Assembly: GCA_964580905.1 (NCBI GenBank)
Contig: CAZOLR010000043.1
Coordinates: 1-14,048 of the forward strand
DNA: 14,048 bases
Source: G041228335 sp964580905
GTDB lineage: Bacteria; Pseudomonadota; Alphaproteobacteria; Puniceispirillales; UBA1172
Direction of reading: 5' to 3'
Of this stretch, positions 1 to 6,822 are shown one piece after another. Each line of letters opens with the position of its first letter. Within the stretch, counting starts at the first letter, position 1. A program made the position numbers and the translations under genes. The notes beneath the pieces are model-generated. The model was not told where the DNA came from. It made no database searches and saw only the letters and a list, made by a program, of their open reading frames with translations.

Positions 1-219
1 GGAGTGCTCTATACGATCACGACCCAGATTGCGTATATGACGCCGCCTTTCGGCTACAATCTCTTTCTGATGCGCGCAATGGCACCGCCGGAAATCAGGT
101 TAAAAGACATTTACCGGTCTATTATTCCGTTTGTTGTGGTTATGGCACTGGCGCTTGCGCTGGTCATGATTTTCCCGGGCATCGCCCTTTGGCTGCCTGA
201 ATTCGTTTACGGGAAGTGA
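1..219 (+). CDS. dctM: TRAP transporter large permease DctM, C-terminal end (partial)
   Basis: This is the 3' end of a gene that begins before the window; the frame is open from base 1 and stops with TGA at 217-219. The 72 visible residues include TTQIAYMTPPFGYNLF, the glycine/proline-rich segment typical of the last membrane helices of the large TRAP permease (DctM family). A final hydrophobic helix follows (IIPFVVVMALALALVMIFPG), ending in a short tail. DctM forms the sodium-coupled transport channel in the inner membrane with the small subunit DctQ. The gene for the binding protein follows 89 nt downstream on the same strand, so the two probably share a message. The substrate cannot be told from this fragment. 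Confidence 0.88.
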   Translation, partial: GVLYTITTQIAYMTPPFGYNLFLMRAMAPPEIRLKDIYRSIIPFVVVMALALALVMIFPGIALWLPEFVYGK

Positions 220-235
220 TTAGAAAGGAGCCCTG

Positions 236-256
236 ATGTGGATATTCAACCCTTAA
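236..256 (+). other. Possible 6-codon micro-ORF between dctM and dctP
   Basis: Sixteen bases after the dctM stop is GAAAGGAG, a near-perfect ribosome binding site. It sits 5 nt before an ATG that opens a frame of only six codons (MWIFNP) and ends in TAA at 254-256. The true dctP start has its own SD at 292-301. The micro-ORF could be a leader peptide, a remnant of a truncated gene, or chance. No attenuator hairpin is obvious between it and dctP. Confidence 0.2.
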
Positions 257-308
257 CCCCACATCCGATAACAACATATAACACTAAAAAACAGGAAGGA
301 GACATATT

Positions 309-1343
309 ATGACAACCAGACGTAATTTTATCGTTGGAACGGCAGTTGGTGCGGTAGCGGCACCACTGGCTGCTCCTGCCATCGCACAGTCGACCATCAA
401 ATGGCGGATGCAGACCTATGCCGGCGGTGCGCTGGCAGAACATGTGGTTAAGCCTGCGATTGACATGTTCAACAAAATTGCCGGCGACCGTATGCAGATT
501 GAGCTCTTTTTTGCAGATCAGCTTGTCCCGACCGGTGAACTTTTCCGGGCGATGCAGCGCGGAACAATCGATGCGGTTCAGTCGGATGACGATTCCATGG
601 CATCACCGACGGAAGTGACGGTTTTCGGTGGGTATTTCCCTTTTGCCAGCCGCTATTCCCTCGATGTGCCTGTTCTCTTCAACCAGTATGGACTGAATGA
701 GATCTGGGATGAGGAATACGCCAAGGTAGGGGTCAAGCATATCAGCGCCGGTTCCTGGGATCCGTGCCATTTTGCCACGAAAGATCCTATTAACAGCCTT
801 GCCGATCTCAAGGGCAAACGTGTCTTCACCTTCCCGACGGCCGGACGATTCCTCAGCCAGTTCGGGGTGGTTCCGGTCACCCTGCCCTGGGAAGATATCG
901 AGGTTGCTGTCCAGACAGGTGAGCTTGATGGTATCGCATGGTCCGGCATTACCGAAGATTACACGGTGGGCTGGGCTGATGTGACCAATTATTTCCTCAC
1001 CAACAATATATCCGGTGCGTGGATTGGTCATTTCTTTGCCAATATGGGCCGCTGGGAAGAGCTGCCTGAAGATCTTAAGTTGTTGCTCAAGGTTTGCATG
1101 GAACAGTCTCATTACTATCGCCAGTGGTGGTACTGGGGCGGTGAAGCGGCCCTTCGTGTCAATGGCACCAAGATGAAACTGACATCTATTCCGGATGCTG
1201 AATGGGCTCAGGTTGAAGCCGCTGCCCGCAAGTTCTGGGATGAAATTGCGGCGGAGTCCCCGACCAAGGCAAAGGTGGTTGAAATCTTCAAGCGCTATAA
1301 CTCGGATATGGAAAAAGCTGGCCGGCCATATCGGTACAGCTGA
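309..1343 (+). CDS. dctP: TRAP transporter solute-binding protein DctP, Tat-exported
   Basis: This is the periplasmic binding subunit of the TRAP transporter whose permease lies just upstream; it captures an organic acid-type ligand and hands it to DctQM. At 344 aa it has the usual length. The N terminus TTRRNFIVG is a twin-arginine signal with a following hydrophobic stretch and an AIA|Q cleavage site after residue 26, so export is probably by Tat, already folded. The body has family landmarks: LADLKGKRVF with a candidate ligand-binding Arg, and VQTGELDGIAWSG in the hinge/C-terminal lobe. Aromatic residues are abundant near HYYRQWWYWGG. The ATG is preceded by AGGAAGGAG. A strong terminator follows. 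The ligand is not identifiable from sequence alone. Confidence 0.92.
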   Translation: MTTRRNFIVGTAVGAVAAPLAAPAIAQSTIKWRMQTYAGGALAEHVVKPAIDMFNKIAGDRMQIELFFADQLVPTGELFRAMQRGTIDAVQSDDDSMASPTEVTVFGGYFPFASRYSLDVPVLFNQYGLNEIWDEEYAKVGVKHISAGSWDPCHFATKDPINSLADLKGKRVFTFPTAGRFLSQFGVVPVTLPWEDIEVAVQTGELDGIAWSGITEDYTVGWADVTNYFLTNNISGAWIGHFFANMGRWEELPEDLKLLLKVCMEQSHYYRQWWYWGGEAALRVNGTKMKLTSIPDAEWAQVEAAARKFWDEIAAESPTKAKVVEIFKRYNSDMEKAGRPYRYS

Positions 1344-1379
1344 CGTATTCTTGCCTGAAAAATTATTGATCTGACGAAT

Positions 1380-1413
1380 GGGAGCTCCGCCTTGGCGGGG
1401 CTCCCGGCTTTTT
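1380..1413 (+). terminator. Rho-independent terminator after dctP
   Basis: GGGAGCTCCGCC at 1380-1391 pairs with GGCGGGGCTCCC at 1394-1405 over 12 positions (one G-U wobble), followed shortly by a T5 run at 1409-1413. It lies 36 nt after the dctP stop and closes the TRAP operon. Confidence 0.88.
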
Positions 1414-1548
1414 CCTGAAAAGATGTGTCCGCGTTCTGTCAGAAATAAATGATTTACGGGCTTTTCAGCGTGATGGTGTTTTCGTAAAACTTACACTGGC
1501 CATGGCAAGGTGGTCTTGATAGAGGTGGATAAACATCAGGGTGAAACC

Positions 1549-2757
1549 ATGACAATACTTATGATCGGGGCTGGTCAGGCGGCGCTGACCACTGCGGAAA
1601 AATATCGCGCGCTGGGCGGGGATGACGAGGTGATCCTTCTCGGAGATGAGCTGTATCTGCCCTATCAGCGCCCCCCTTTATCCAAAGCGTATCTTGCAGG
1701 AGATATGGCGCTTGAACGTCTTTATCTCCGGCCCCCGGAATGGTTTGAGAAAAACAACATCAGCATCCGGCCTGGCTGTCTTGTCGAGACCATTGACAGG
1801 GCGGGAAAAACGGTAGGGCTCCATGATGGTGAAATTCTTGGCTACGACAAGCTTGTGCTGGCGACAGGCTCCCGGGCGCGGCCTCTGCCGGAAAAACTGA
1901 CAAAATCGGCAGAAGGCATCTATACCTTACGCAGTCTCAAAGATATCGATACCATGCGGGATGAATTTAAGCCTGGCCGACGCCTTCTGGTTGTTGGTGG
2001 CGGATATATCGGGCTTGAGGCCGCCGCCATTGCCCGCAAGCTTGGGCTTGAGGCGACGGTTGTCGAAGCTGCTCCGCGCATCCTCGGCCGGGTTGCAAGT
2101 GCTGAAACAGCAGACTTTATCCGAGACATGCATCTTGCCCATGGGGCCAAAATACATGAAGGCACGGGCCTTGCGTCCTTTGAGATATCGGGTCACCGCG
2201 TTACCGCCGCGATCCTGAGCGATGAGACGAGGATTGAAGTCGATTTTGTGATTGCAGGTATCGGTATTCTTGCCAATACGGAACTTGCAGAGGCGGCTGG
2301 CCTTGATTGCGACGAGGGTATTCTTGTCAACGAGCAATGCCGGACAAATGATCCGGATATCTACGCTTGCGGGGACTGCACCCGGTTTGAATATGAAGGT
2401 GAGCGTATCCGGCTTGAGAGCGTTGGTAACGCAATCGATCAGGGTGAGGTCGTGGCGGCCAATCTTGCGGGGCAAGAGACATCCTATAACCCGAAACCCT
2501 GGTTCTGGTCAGATCAGTACGACATGACATTGCAGATTGCCGGTCTCAATATGGGGTATGACAACACCATTGTCCGGCAGGGCGCCAGGGAAGGGACGCA
2601 ATCTGTCTGGTATTACAAATCCGACACCTTGCTTGCGGTGGATTCCCTTGGTGATCCGCGCACCTACATGATTGCAAAACGTATTCTTGATGCCGGTAAA
2701 AATGTGCCTAAGGCCATCGCATCAGATCCGGAGGCAAATCTCAAAGACTGGCTCTGA
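1549..2757 (+). CDS. Ferredoxin-type NAD(P)H reductase (FAD-dependent pyridine nucleotide-disulfide oxidoreductase family)
   Basis: A 402-aa flavoprotein of the putidaredoxin/rhodocoxin/ferredoxin reductase group, which passes electrons from NAD(P)H through FAD to a small iron-sulfur protein. Visible parts: an FAD-binding Rossmann motif IGAGQAA at residues 6-12, the isoalloxazine-contact segment LPYQRPPLSK at 37-46, ATGSRARP at 105-112, an NAD(P)H-binding VVGGGYIGLEAA at 148-159, and a second FAD motif YACGDC at 272-277. A C-terminal reductase domain begins near PWFWSDQY. I chose the ATG at 1549 (MTILMIGAGQ) because the Rossmann strand begins there and AGGGTG lies upstream; a GTG at 1510 would add 13 unlikely residues. 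No ferredoxin, P450 or dioxygenase gene is adjacent, so its partner is elsewhere. It is isolated by the dctP terminator upstream. Confidence 0.88.
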   Translation: MTILMIGAGQAALTTAEKYRALGGDDEVILLGDELYLPYQRPPLSKAYLAGDMALERLYLRPPEWFEKNNISIRPGCLVETIDRAGKTVGLHDGEILGYDKLVLATGSRARPLPEKLTKSAEGIYTLRSLKDIDTMRDEFKPGRRLLVVGGGYIGLEAAAIARKLGLEATVVEAAPRILGRVASAETADFIRDMHLAHGAKIHEGTGLASFEISGHRVTAAILSDETRIEVDFVIAGIGILANTELAEAAGLDCDEGILVNEQCRTNDPDIYACGDCTRFEYEGERIRLESVGNAIDQGEVVAANLAGQETSYNPKPWFWSDQYDMTLQIAGLNMGYDNTIVRQGAREGTQSVWYYKSDTLLAVDSLGDPRTYMIAKRILDAGKNVPKAIASDPEANLKDWL

Positions 2758-2776
2758 CCGGCGTCAGGTTTATCTC

Positions 2777-2796
2777 TGCTGACTGGTAGGTCAGCA
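2777..2796 (+). other. Small hairpin after the reductase gene
   Basis: TGCTGAC at 2777-2783 and GTCAGCA at 2790-2796 form a perfect 7-bp stem with a 6-nt loop, 19 nt after the reductase stop. No T-run follows, so it is at most a weak terminator or a 3'-end stabiliser. Confidence 0.3.
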
Positions 2797-2804
2797 CACA
2801 GATC

Positions 2805-2834
2805 TTGCAAATCTCTTTATTTGCTCGACTATAA
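2805..2834 (+). promoter_or_regulatory. Candidate sigma70-type promoter for the 2898 gene
   Basis: TTGCAA (2805-2810) and CTATAA (2829-2834) are separated by 18 nt, a reasonable housekeeping arrangement 63 nt before the ATG. The spacer holds an inverted repeat GCAAAT-N6-ATTTGC (2807-2824) that could be an operator. This was found by eye only. Confidence 0.4.
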
Positions 2835-2897
2835 GGGGTAGTTTAAAGCAAATACACCTAACCATTGGTTATCAGGGGCGGAAGGAAGATCGGGGTC

Positions 2898-3761
2898 ATG
2901 CTCGGGCAGATTGATGCAATAAGGGCTGAAGTATTCGGGCAATCATCTGCTCTCGCGCAGATTGCCGTTATACTTTTTGTTGTCTCCGTCATTCTCCTGT
3001 TGCTTTCTCTTGTCAGTTTTCAGTTATCCCGTATCAGGCAACGTGAAGAAGACAGAAGATACAGAAATCAAAGAAATGTTCCGGTAGATACTGCACCTCG
3101 CACCCAACCGGTTGTCAGCGTATCCTGGGGCCAGTTTGAAGAAGATAAAGATCAAGAGGCATCCGGCATCACCGCAAGTCAGGCTGAGGTGAAGCCGGAA
3201 ATTTTACCGGAAGAATTGCATGAAGACACAGTGGCCGACCTTCCGCAGCAAGAAGAGGTGGTCTCGGATAAGGTGATCGGGGAGATGCCGGTTAATGTGA
3301 CCTATCTCAACCGGAGTAGTGCGAATAATTCAGGTTCTGTCCAGGCACGAAGAGGGGCAGATCTCTCCGGTCAGAGAATAGGGCCTCTTGTTTTCCATTC
3401 ATCCAAACCCGATACCCTTCCGGAAACGCCGTCCGAAAAAGATGCCGGGCTTACGGATGAAAATCTGGACGGGTTCATCTTCAATCAGCGCAGAAGGGCG
3501 GAGCCGGCCAAATCGCCCCGGCCAGTCATGTACGATCATCCGGAAACTGATGCACCAGCGGCCGCGACAAATTCCCTGTCTTCCACCGCGTCGCCGCCGG
3601 ATACTTCTGATGATCAGGCCTTGGCTGAACTTGGAAAGATCGAAGATCTCATGAAAGAGTTGAAAAAAACCTATCAGGCGGGGCAGATTTCTTCTGATGT
3701 TTACGCAGCTGAAAGCCGGAAATTGTATGATGAAGCACAGCAGCTGATGGCAAAATTGTGA
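2898..3761 (+). CDS. Single-pass membrane protein with long hydrophilic tail, unknown function
   Basis: I do not recognise a characterised family. The 287-aa product has one strong membrane helix at about residues 19-43 (AQIAVILFVVSVILLLLSLV), followed by a basic stretch (RIRQREEDRRYRNQR) that would keep the rest in the cytoplasm. Residues about 60-240 are polar and rich in E, D, S, T and P, and are probably disordered. The last ~45 residues are helical and charged (ELGKIEDLMKELKKTYQAG) and faintly resemble a SHOCT-type C-terminal module. The ATG at 2898 is preferred over a TTG at 2865 because AAGGA lies about 11 nt upstream and the TTG would add 11 non-hydrophobic residues. A ParA-like ATPase gene follows across the gap, so it could be a membrane anchor or adaptor for that ATPase; this is inference. 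Confidence 0.65.
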   Translation: MLGQIDAIRAEVFGQSSALAQIAVILFVVSVILLLLSLVSFQLSRIRQREEDRRYRNQRNVPVDTAPRTQPVVSVSWGQFEEDKDQEASGITASQAEVKPEILPEELHEDTVADLPQQEEVVSDKVIGEMPVNVTYLNRSSANNSGSVQARRGADLSGQRIGPLVFHSSKPDTLPETPSEKDAGLTDENLDGFIFNQRRRAEPAKSPRPVMYDHPETDAPAAATNSLSSTASPPDTSDDQALAELGKIEDLMKELKKTYQAGQISSDVYAAESRKLYDEAQQLMAKL

Positions 3762-3798
3762 AATTTTTAAGCCGGATTTGGCTATGAAATAGATATTG

Positions 3799-3898
3799 NN
3801 NNNNNNNNNNNNNNNNNNNNNNNNNNNNNNNNNNNNNNNNNNNNNNNNNNNNNNNNNNNNNNNNNNNNNNNNNNNNNNNNNNNNNNNNNNNNNNNNNN
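3799..3898. other. Assembly gap of 100 Ns
   Basis: Exactly 100 unknown bases, the usual placeholder for a scaffold join of unknown size. It removes the start of the ParA-like gene and possibly more. Synteny across it should not be taken as proven. Confidence 0.99.
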
Positions 3899-4520
3899 AC
3901 TTTCCATGACCGTCATCGATACCGACCTTCAGGGCAGCAGTTACGAAAGCCTGTCGCCGGTTTTTCCTAAGGGTTCGGTCCGGCATCTCCCTATCAGCGG
4001 CCGGTATGATGCGGTTAACGTTATGACGCTGGATACGCTGATGCGGAGTGAGCTGTCGGGCAGTAATCATATAACGCTTCTGGATACCTCTGCAGGAAAG
4101 CCGGAAACACTGCATCAGGCAATCATGATGTGCCGATGCCTGTTGGTGCCTGTTTCCCTGTCCTGGACAGATATTCGCCCGACCTCCGATTTCATTCGTG
4201 AAATCCAGGAGCTAAAAGACAATTCCGAAAGTCTTACCCCGCATCTGATTGTTGTCCCGAACAGGCTTCCGCCGCAGCAACGCAACCTGAATTATCTTGC
4301 CAAAGCACTGACCGATATGGATGTGGTAATTGCACCCGGCTTGTCGGAATTATCGGTCATCAAGCATCAGTCGGAAAGATTTTCCGGTCTGGGAGGTACA
4401 TATGGGACGAGATTTTTCGATGAGTTCGAGCGTTTCGGCCAGTTCATCTGTGACTATGTGCTGACGGGCAAGCTTGATCAGATCTACAGCGACAGCAATG
4501 TCGTCCCCTTGCGGGGATAG
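3899..4520 (+). CDS. ParA/MinD-like P-loop ATPase, N terminus lost in the gap (partial)
   Basis: The frame is open from the edge of the gap and ends in TAG at 4518-4520, giving 206 residues. The first visible residues, MTVIDTDLQGSS, match the strand that follows the Walker A helix in ParA/MinD ATPases (consensus V-x-x-I-D-x-D-x-Q). The deviant Walker A (KGGxGKT) should therefore lie in the gap. ITLLDTSAG corresponds to the second acidic strand/switch region, and CLLVPVSLSWTDIRPT resembles the segment following it. Such proteins dimerise on ATP and position plasmids, chromosomes or protein complexes. The ATG at 3906 is not the real start. The remaining C-terminal part is family-like but not close enough to name a subtype. 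No parB or centromere-like repeats are visible, so a role in positioning a membrane or surface complex is as likely as DNA partition. Confidence 0.72.
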
Positions 4521-4554
4521 TCTTTACATGTGATAAAGACAGTGTTGTAACACT
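4520..4554 (+). repeat. Two tandem small inverted repeats after the ParA-like gene
   Basis: GTCTTTA (4520-4526) pairs with TAAAGAC (4534-4540) around a 7-nt loop. Immediately after, AGTGTT (4541-4546) and AACACT (4549-4554) form a perfect palindrome with a 2-nt centre, followed by TTTT. They lie between a stop and the next start (4577). They could be a weak terminator, a processing element, or an operator for the next gene. Confidence 0.35.
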
Positions 4555-4576
4555 TTTCCCAGAATAGAATTTCCAA

Positions 4577-4963
4577 ATGAAAAAGCTTGTTCTTCTTGCT
4601 GTCCCCCTTATTGCCATCGGATATTACCTCTATGTTCAAATGGGTATAACGGCACAATCAACACAGAAAATCGTTGCCGAAATTGAGCTTGTGAACGCCT
4701 GTGATGTGCCGTCTGATTACTTTGCCGTTAAGAACTTGCAAAACGGGCGGATATATTCTCTGGCCAAGGGCCGCGTCAGCATTGATGCGGTGCAGGGGGA
4801 AAAACTTCAACTGGTGCTCAGCCCGAGATACAAGGACGTGGAATACGATGGGATGATTTTCAAGGCGAAAACATCACAGCGTGTGACGGCGGACTGTTCT
4901 TTCGGGGAAAAGCAGCGAGGCGTCACCGAAGGGCTGAACAAGACCTTCAGTTCAGGTGATTGA
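4577..4963 (+). CDS. Small exported or membrane-anchored protein, unknown function
   Basis: I do not recognise the family. The 128-aa product begins MKKLVLLAVPLIAIGYYLYV, a signal-anchor or signal peptide without a clear cleavage site or lipobox. The rest alternates polar and hydrophobic residues in a way that suggests a small beta-rich periplasmic domain. It has exactly two cysteines (about C42 and C107), which could pair once exported. No strong Shine-Dalgarno is seen before the ATG, which lowers certainty about expression. It follows the ParA-like gene by 56 nt on the same strand, separated by the tandem inverted repeats, and precedes a regulator gene with its own upstream region. Confidence 0.6.
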   Translation: MKKLVLLAVPLIAIGYYLYVQMGITAQSTQKIVAEIELVNACDVPSDYFAVKNLQNGRIYSLAKGRVSIDAVQGEKLQLVLSPRYKDVEYDGMIFKAKTSQRVTADCSFGEKQRGVTEGLNKTFSSGD

Positions 4964-5027
4964 TCCGTGCCGTATCTTTTGCTTAGTTAAGACAGAAGCT
5001 GAGGCAGATCAGATATTCCTGTCATGG

Positions 5028-5047
5028 TGAAATCTTTTGTGATTTCA
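5028..5047. promoter_or_regulatory. Perfect inverted repeat upstream of the HTH regulator
   Basis: TGAAATC (5028-5034) and GATTTCA (5041-5047) are exact inverted copies 6 nt apart, about 60 nt before the regulator's ATG. Position and symmetry fit an operator for autoregulation. A terminator role for the upstream gene is less likely because no T-run follows. The half site shares ATTTCA with the tupB upstream region (8257-8262), a weak similarity. Confidence 0.35.
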
Positions 5048-5106
5048 ACTCGGCTCACACTGTCCTATCATATGTTTAGCATGAAAACACTAGGCCCGAC
5101 GGTGAA

Positions 5107-5964
5107 ATGAGCACATATCTGACAACAAAAGAGGTGGCGGCTCTTATGCGTGTCAAAGAGCGCAAGGTCTATGATCTTGTGGCACGGGCGCTCATTCCCT
5201 ATCACAAGACAACGGGCAAACTGCTCTTTCCGCGAGACGACATCATGCATTGGCTGGAGCACGGCAGGAAACCGGCCACCCGTCCGGCCACCATAACCGG
5301 CAGTCACGATCCGTGTCTTGAAGATGTTTTGCGCCAGTCAGGCGCGAATATTGCGTCGATCTGGAATGGCAGCAGCGAAGGGTTGGTGTTGGTTGAAGAA
5401 GGCAAGGCGGCCGCCAGTGCCCTGCACATCTTTGATCCTGCTGACCAGTCGTGGAATATAAATACCGTGCGTGAGCGTTTCGCTTCTGAAAATTTTGTCC
5501 TGATTGAATGGGCAAGACGGCGGCGGGGTTTGATCACGACGACACAACTCGAAGGCCGCATCACCGGGTTTGGTGATATCAGCGGCCATCGTATCTGTCT
5601 GCGGCAGAAAGGTTCAGGCAGTCAGTTGCTGTTTGATGATCTGATGGCACGAAACGGTGTTGAGCGTGATGCAATTCACGAGGCTTGCGAAAAGCATACG
5701 GAACTTGAAGCCGTTCTTTCCCTGATTGAAGGAATTGCCGATATTTCCTTCGGGCTTGAATACCTGGCCCGCCGGTATAAGCTTGGCTTTGTGCCGGTGC
5801 TTGAAGAGCGTGTTGATCTGCTTGTCTCCCGGCAGTTTTATTTTGAAGATGAGTTTCAGCAATTTCTCCGCTTCTGTGAAAGCACCGAATTTAACCGGAT
5901 AAGAGACAGTTATCCCGGCTATGATTTTACGCATCTCGGTGCCGTTCACTTCAATTCAGCGTGA
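5107..5964 (+). CDS. Transcriptional regulator: excisionase-type HTH fused to a periplasmic-binding-protein-like sensor domain
   Basis: A 285-aa cytoplasmic protein without a signal peptide. Residues 1-52 (YLTTKEVAALMRVKERKVYDL...LLFPRDDIMHWL) form an HTH_17/excisionase-like winged helix. The remainder matches the 'periplasmic molybdate-binding protein/domain' group (COG1910-type): GSSEGLVLVEEGKAAASALHIFD around 90-115, WARRRRGLIT around 136-145, and LGFVPVLEERVDLLV followed by a conserved C-terminal tail near YPGYDFTHLGAVHF. Such fusions are thought to bind a ligand related to molybdate or tungstate and control transport or cofactor genes. It converges on the tungstate operon (13 nt between the tupA stop and its own stop), which supports that assignment. 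It presumably acts on the tup promoter at about 8240 and on itself. The spacing upstream of its ATG shows only a weak SD. Confidence 0.85.
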   Translation: MSTYLTTKEVAALMRVKERKVYDLVARALIPYHKTTGKLLFPRDDIMHWLEHGRKPATRPATITGSHDPCLEDVLRQSGANIASIWNGSSEGLVLVEEGKAAASALHIFDPADQSWNINTVRERFASENFVLIEWARRRRGLITTTQLEGRITGFGDISGHRICLRQKGSGSQLLFDDLMARNGVERDAIHEACEKHTELEAVLSLIEGIADISFGLEYLARRYKLGFVPVLEERVDLLVSRQFYFEDEFQQFLRFCESTEFNRIRDSYPGYDFTHLGAVHFNSA

Positions 5965-5977
5965 CCTGTTTTTTGAT

Positions 5978-6787
5978 CTATTTCGCGTTGGGGAAGAAAA
6001 GCTTTTTCCCGTTCACCTCATAAGAGGCGATTGTCTTTTGCCCTTTTTCTGAAACCAGCCAGTCAATAAAAGCCTGACCTTCCCGGGATTTAACGGTCGG
6101 ACATTTTTCCTGGCTGATCAGCATGACCCCATAGGGGTTGAACATATCCTCGTCACCTTCGACCATGATGGTGAAATCGCCCTTGTTGCCAAAATTTATC
6201 CAGGTTGCACGGTCCGTCAGGGTATAACCGCCCATCCCTATAGCGGTGTTGATCGTCGCTCCCATGCCGGAACCTGTTTTACGGTACCATGTGCCTGATG
6301 CCGCTTCCTGATCAATGCCGGCTGCGGCCCAGAGGGATTTCTCTTTGCTATGGGTGCCGGAATCATCCCCACGTGAAGCAAACAGCGCCTTGGCAGCCAA
6401 AACTTTTTTCATTGCAAGAACCGCGTCATCAAGACCTTTGATCCCGGCGGGATCCGCCGCAGGCCCGATAATCACAAAATCATTATACATGACGTCATAT
6501 CGGCGTTCAGCATAGCCTTCTGCCACAAATTTATCTTCCCGCTTGCGACTGTGGACAAACAGAACATCGCCGTCGCAATTCATGGCATTCTTGATGGCGG
6601 CACCGGTGCCGACAGCGACAACATTCACGGTTATGCCTGTATCGGCTTTAACCACGGGCAGAATGTAATCATAGAGACCCGAATTCTTCGTCGAGGTTGT
6701 GGACTGCACAATGATCGTATCTTCTGCAAAGGCAGAATTCATGATCATCATCGCGGTGGTTGCGGTGAAAAAGATTTTTCTGAACAT
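5978..6787 (-). CDS. tupA: Tungstate ABC transporter substrate-binding protein TupA
   Basis: The periplasmic receptor for tungstate, which supplies W for pterin-containing oxidoreductases. At 269 aa it has a Sec signal peptide (MFRKIFFTATTAMMIMNSAFA, cut after AFA at residue 21). Family marks: VQSTTSTKNSGLYDYILP near the mature N terminus, AVGTGAAI, GDVLFVHSRKRE, YNDFVIIGPAADPAGI, FASRGDDSGTH, WYRKTGSGMG and YTLTDRATW. The TTS and RGDDSGT segments contribute oxyanion contacts in TupA/WtpA-type proteins. The set SRGDDSGTH...YTLTDR separates TupA from ModA. The ATG has AAAGGAG 7 nt upstream. It is the last gene of the tupBCA operon, 35 nt after tupC; this gene order is less common than tupABC. 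Confidence 0.93.
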   Translation of the reverse strand: MFRKIFFTATTAMMIMNSAFAEDTIIVQSTTSTKNSGLYDYILPVVKADTGITVNVVAVGTGAAIKNAMNCDGDVLFVHSRKREDKFVAEGYAERRYDVMYNDFVIIGPAADPAGIKGLDDAVLAMKKVLAAKALFASRGDDSGTHSKEKSLWAAAGIDQEAASGTWYRKTGSGMGATINTAIGMGGYTLTDRATWINFGNKGDFTIMVEGDEDMFNPYGVMLISQEKCPTVKSREGQAFIDWLVSEKGQKTIASYEVNGKKLFFPNAK

Positions 6788-6822
6788 TTTTCGTCTCCTT
6801 TGGTTGCGTCATGGTTGATGTT

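Noticed and set aside
603..1112. Minus-strand 169-codon frame inside dctP
   Set aside because: It is a shadow of a well supported binding-protein gene, with no SD and no recognisable motif.
1927..2475. Minus-strand 182-codon frame inside the reductase gene
   Set aside because: It is opposite conserved FAD and NAD(P)H motifs of the reductase; nothing family-like is in it.
3399..4115. Minus-strand frame running through the N gap
   Set aside because: It is kept open only because Ns are read as X, and it lies opposite two better supported plus-strand genes.
5991..6010. GGGAAG...TTTTTCCC near-palindrome considered as a shared terminator for the converging regulator and tupA
   Set aside because: It lies inside the last codons of tupA (KKLFFPNAK), and the pairing has mismatches with no proper T-run in either direction.
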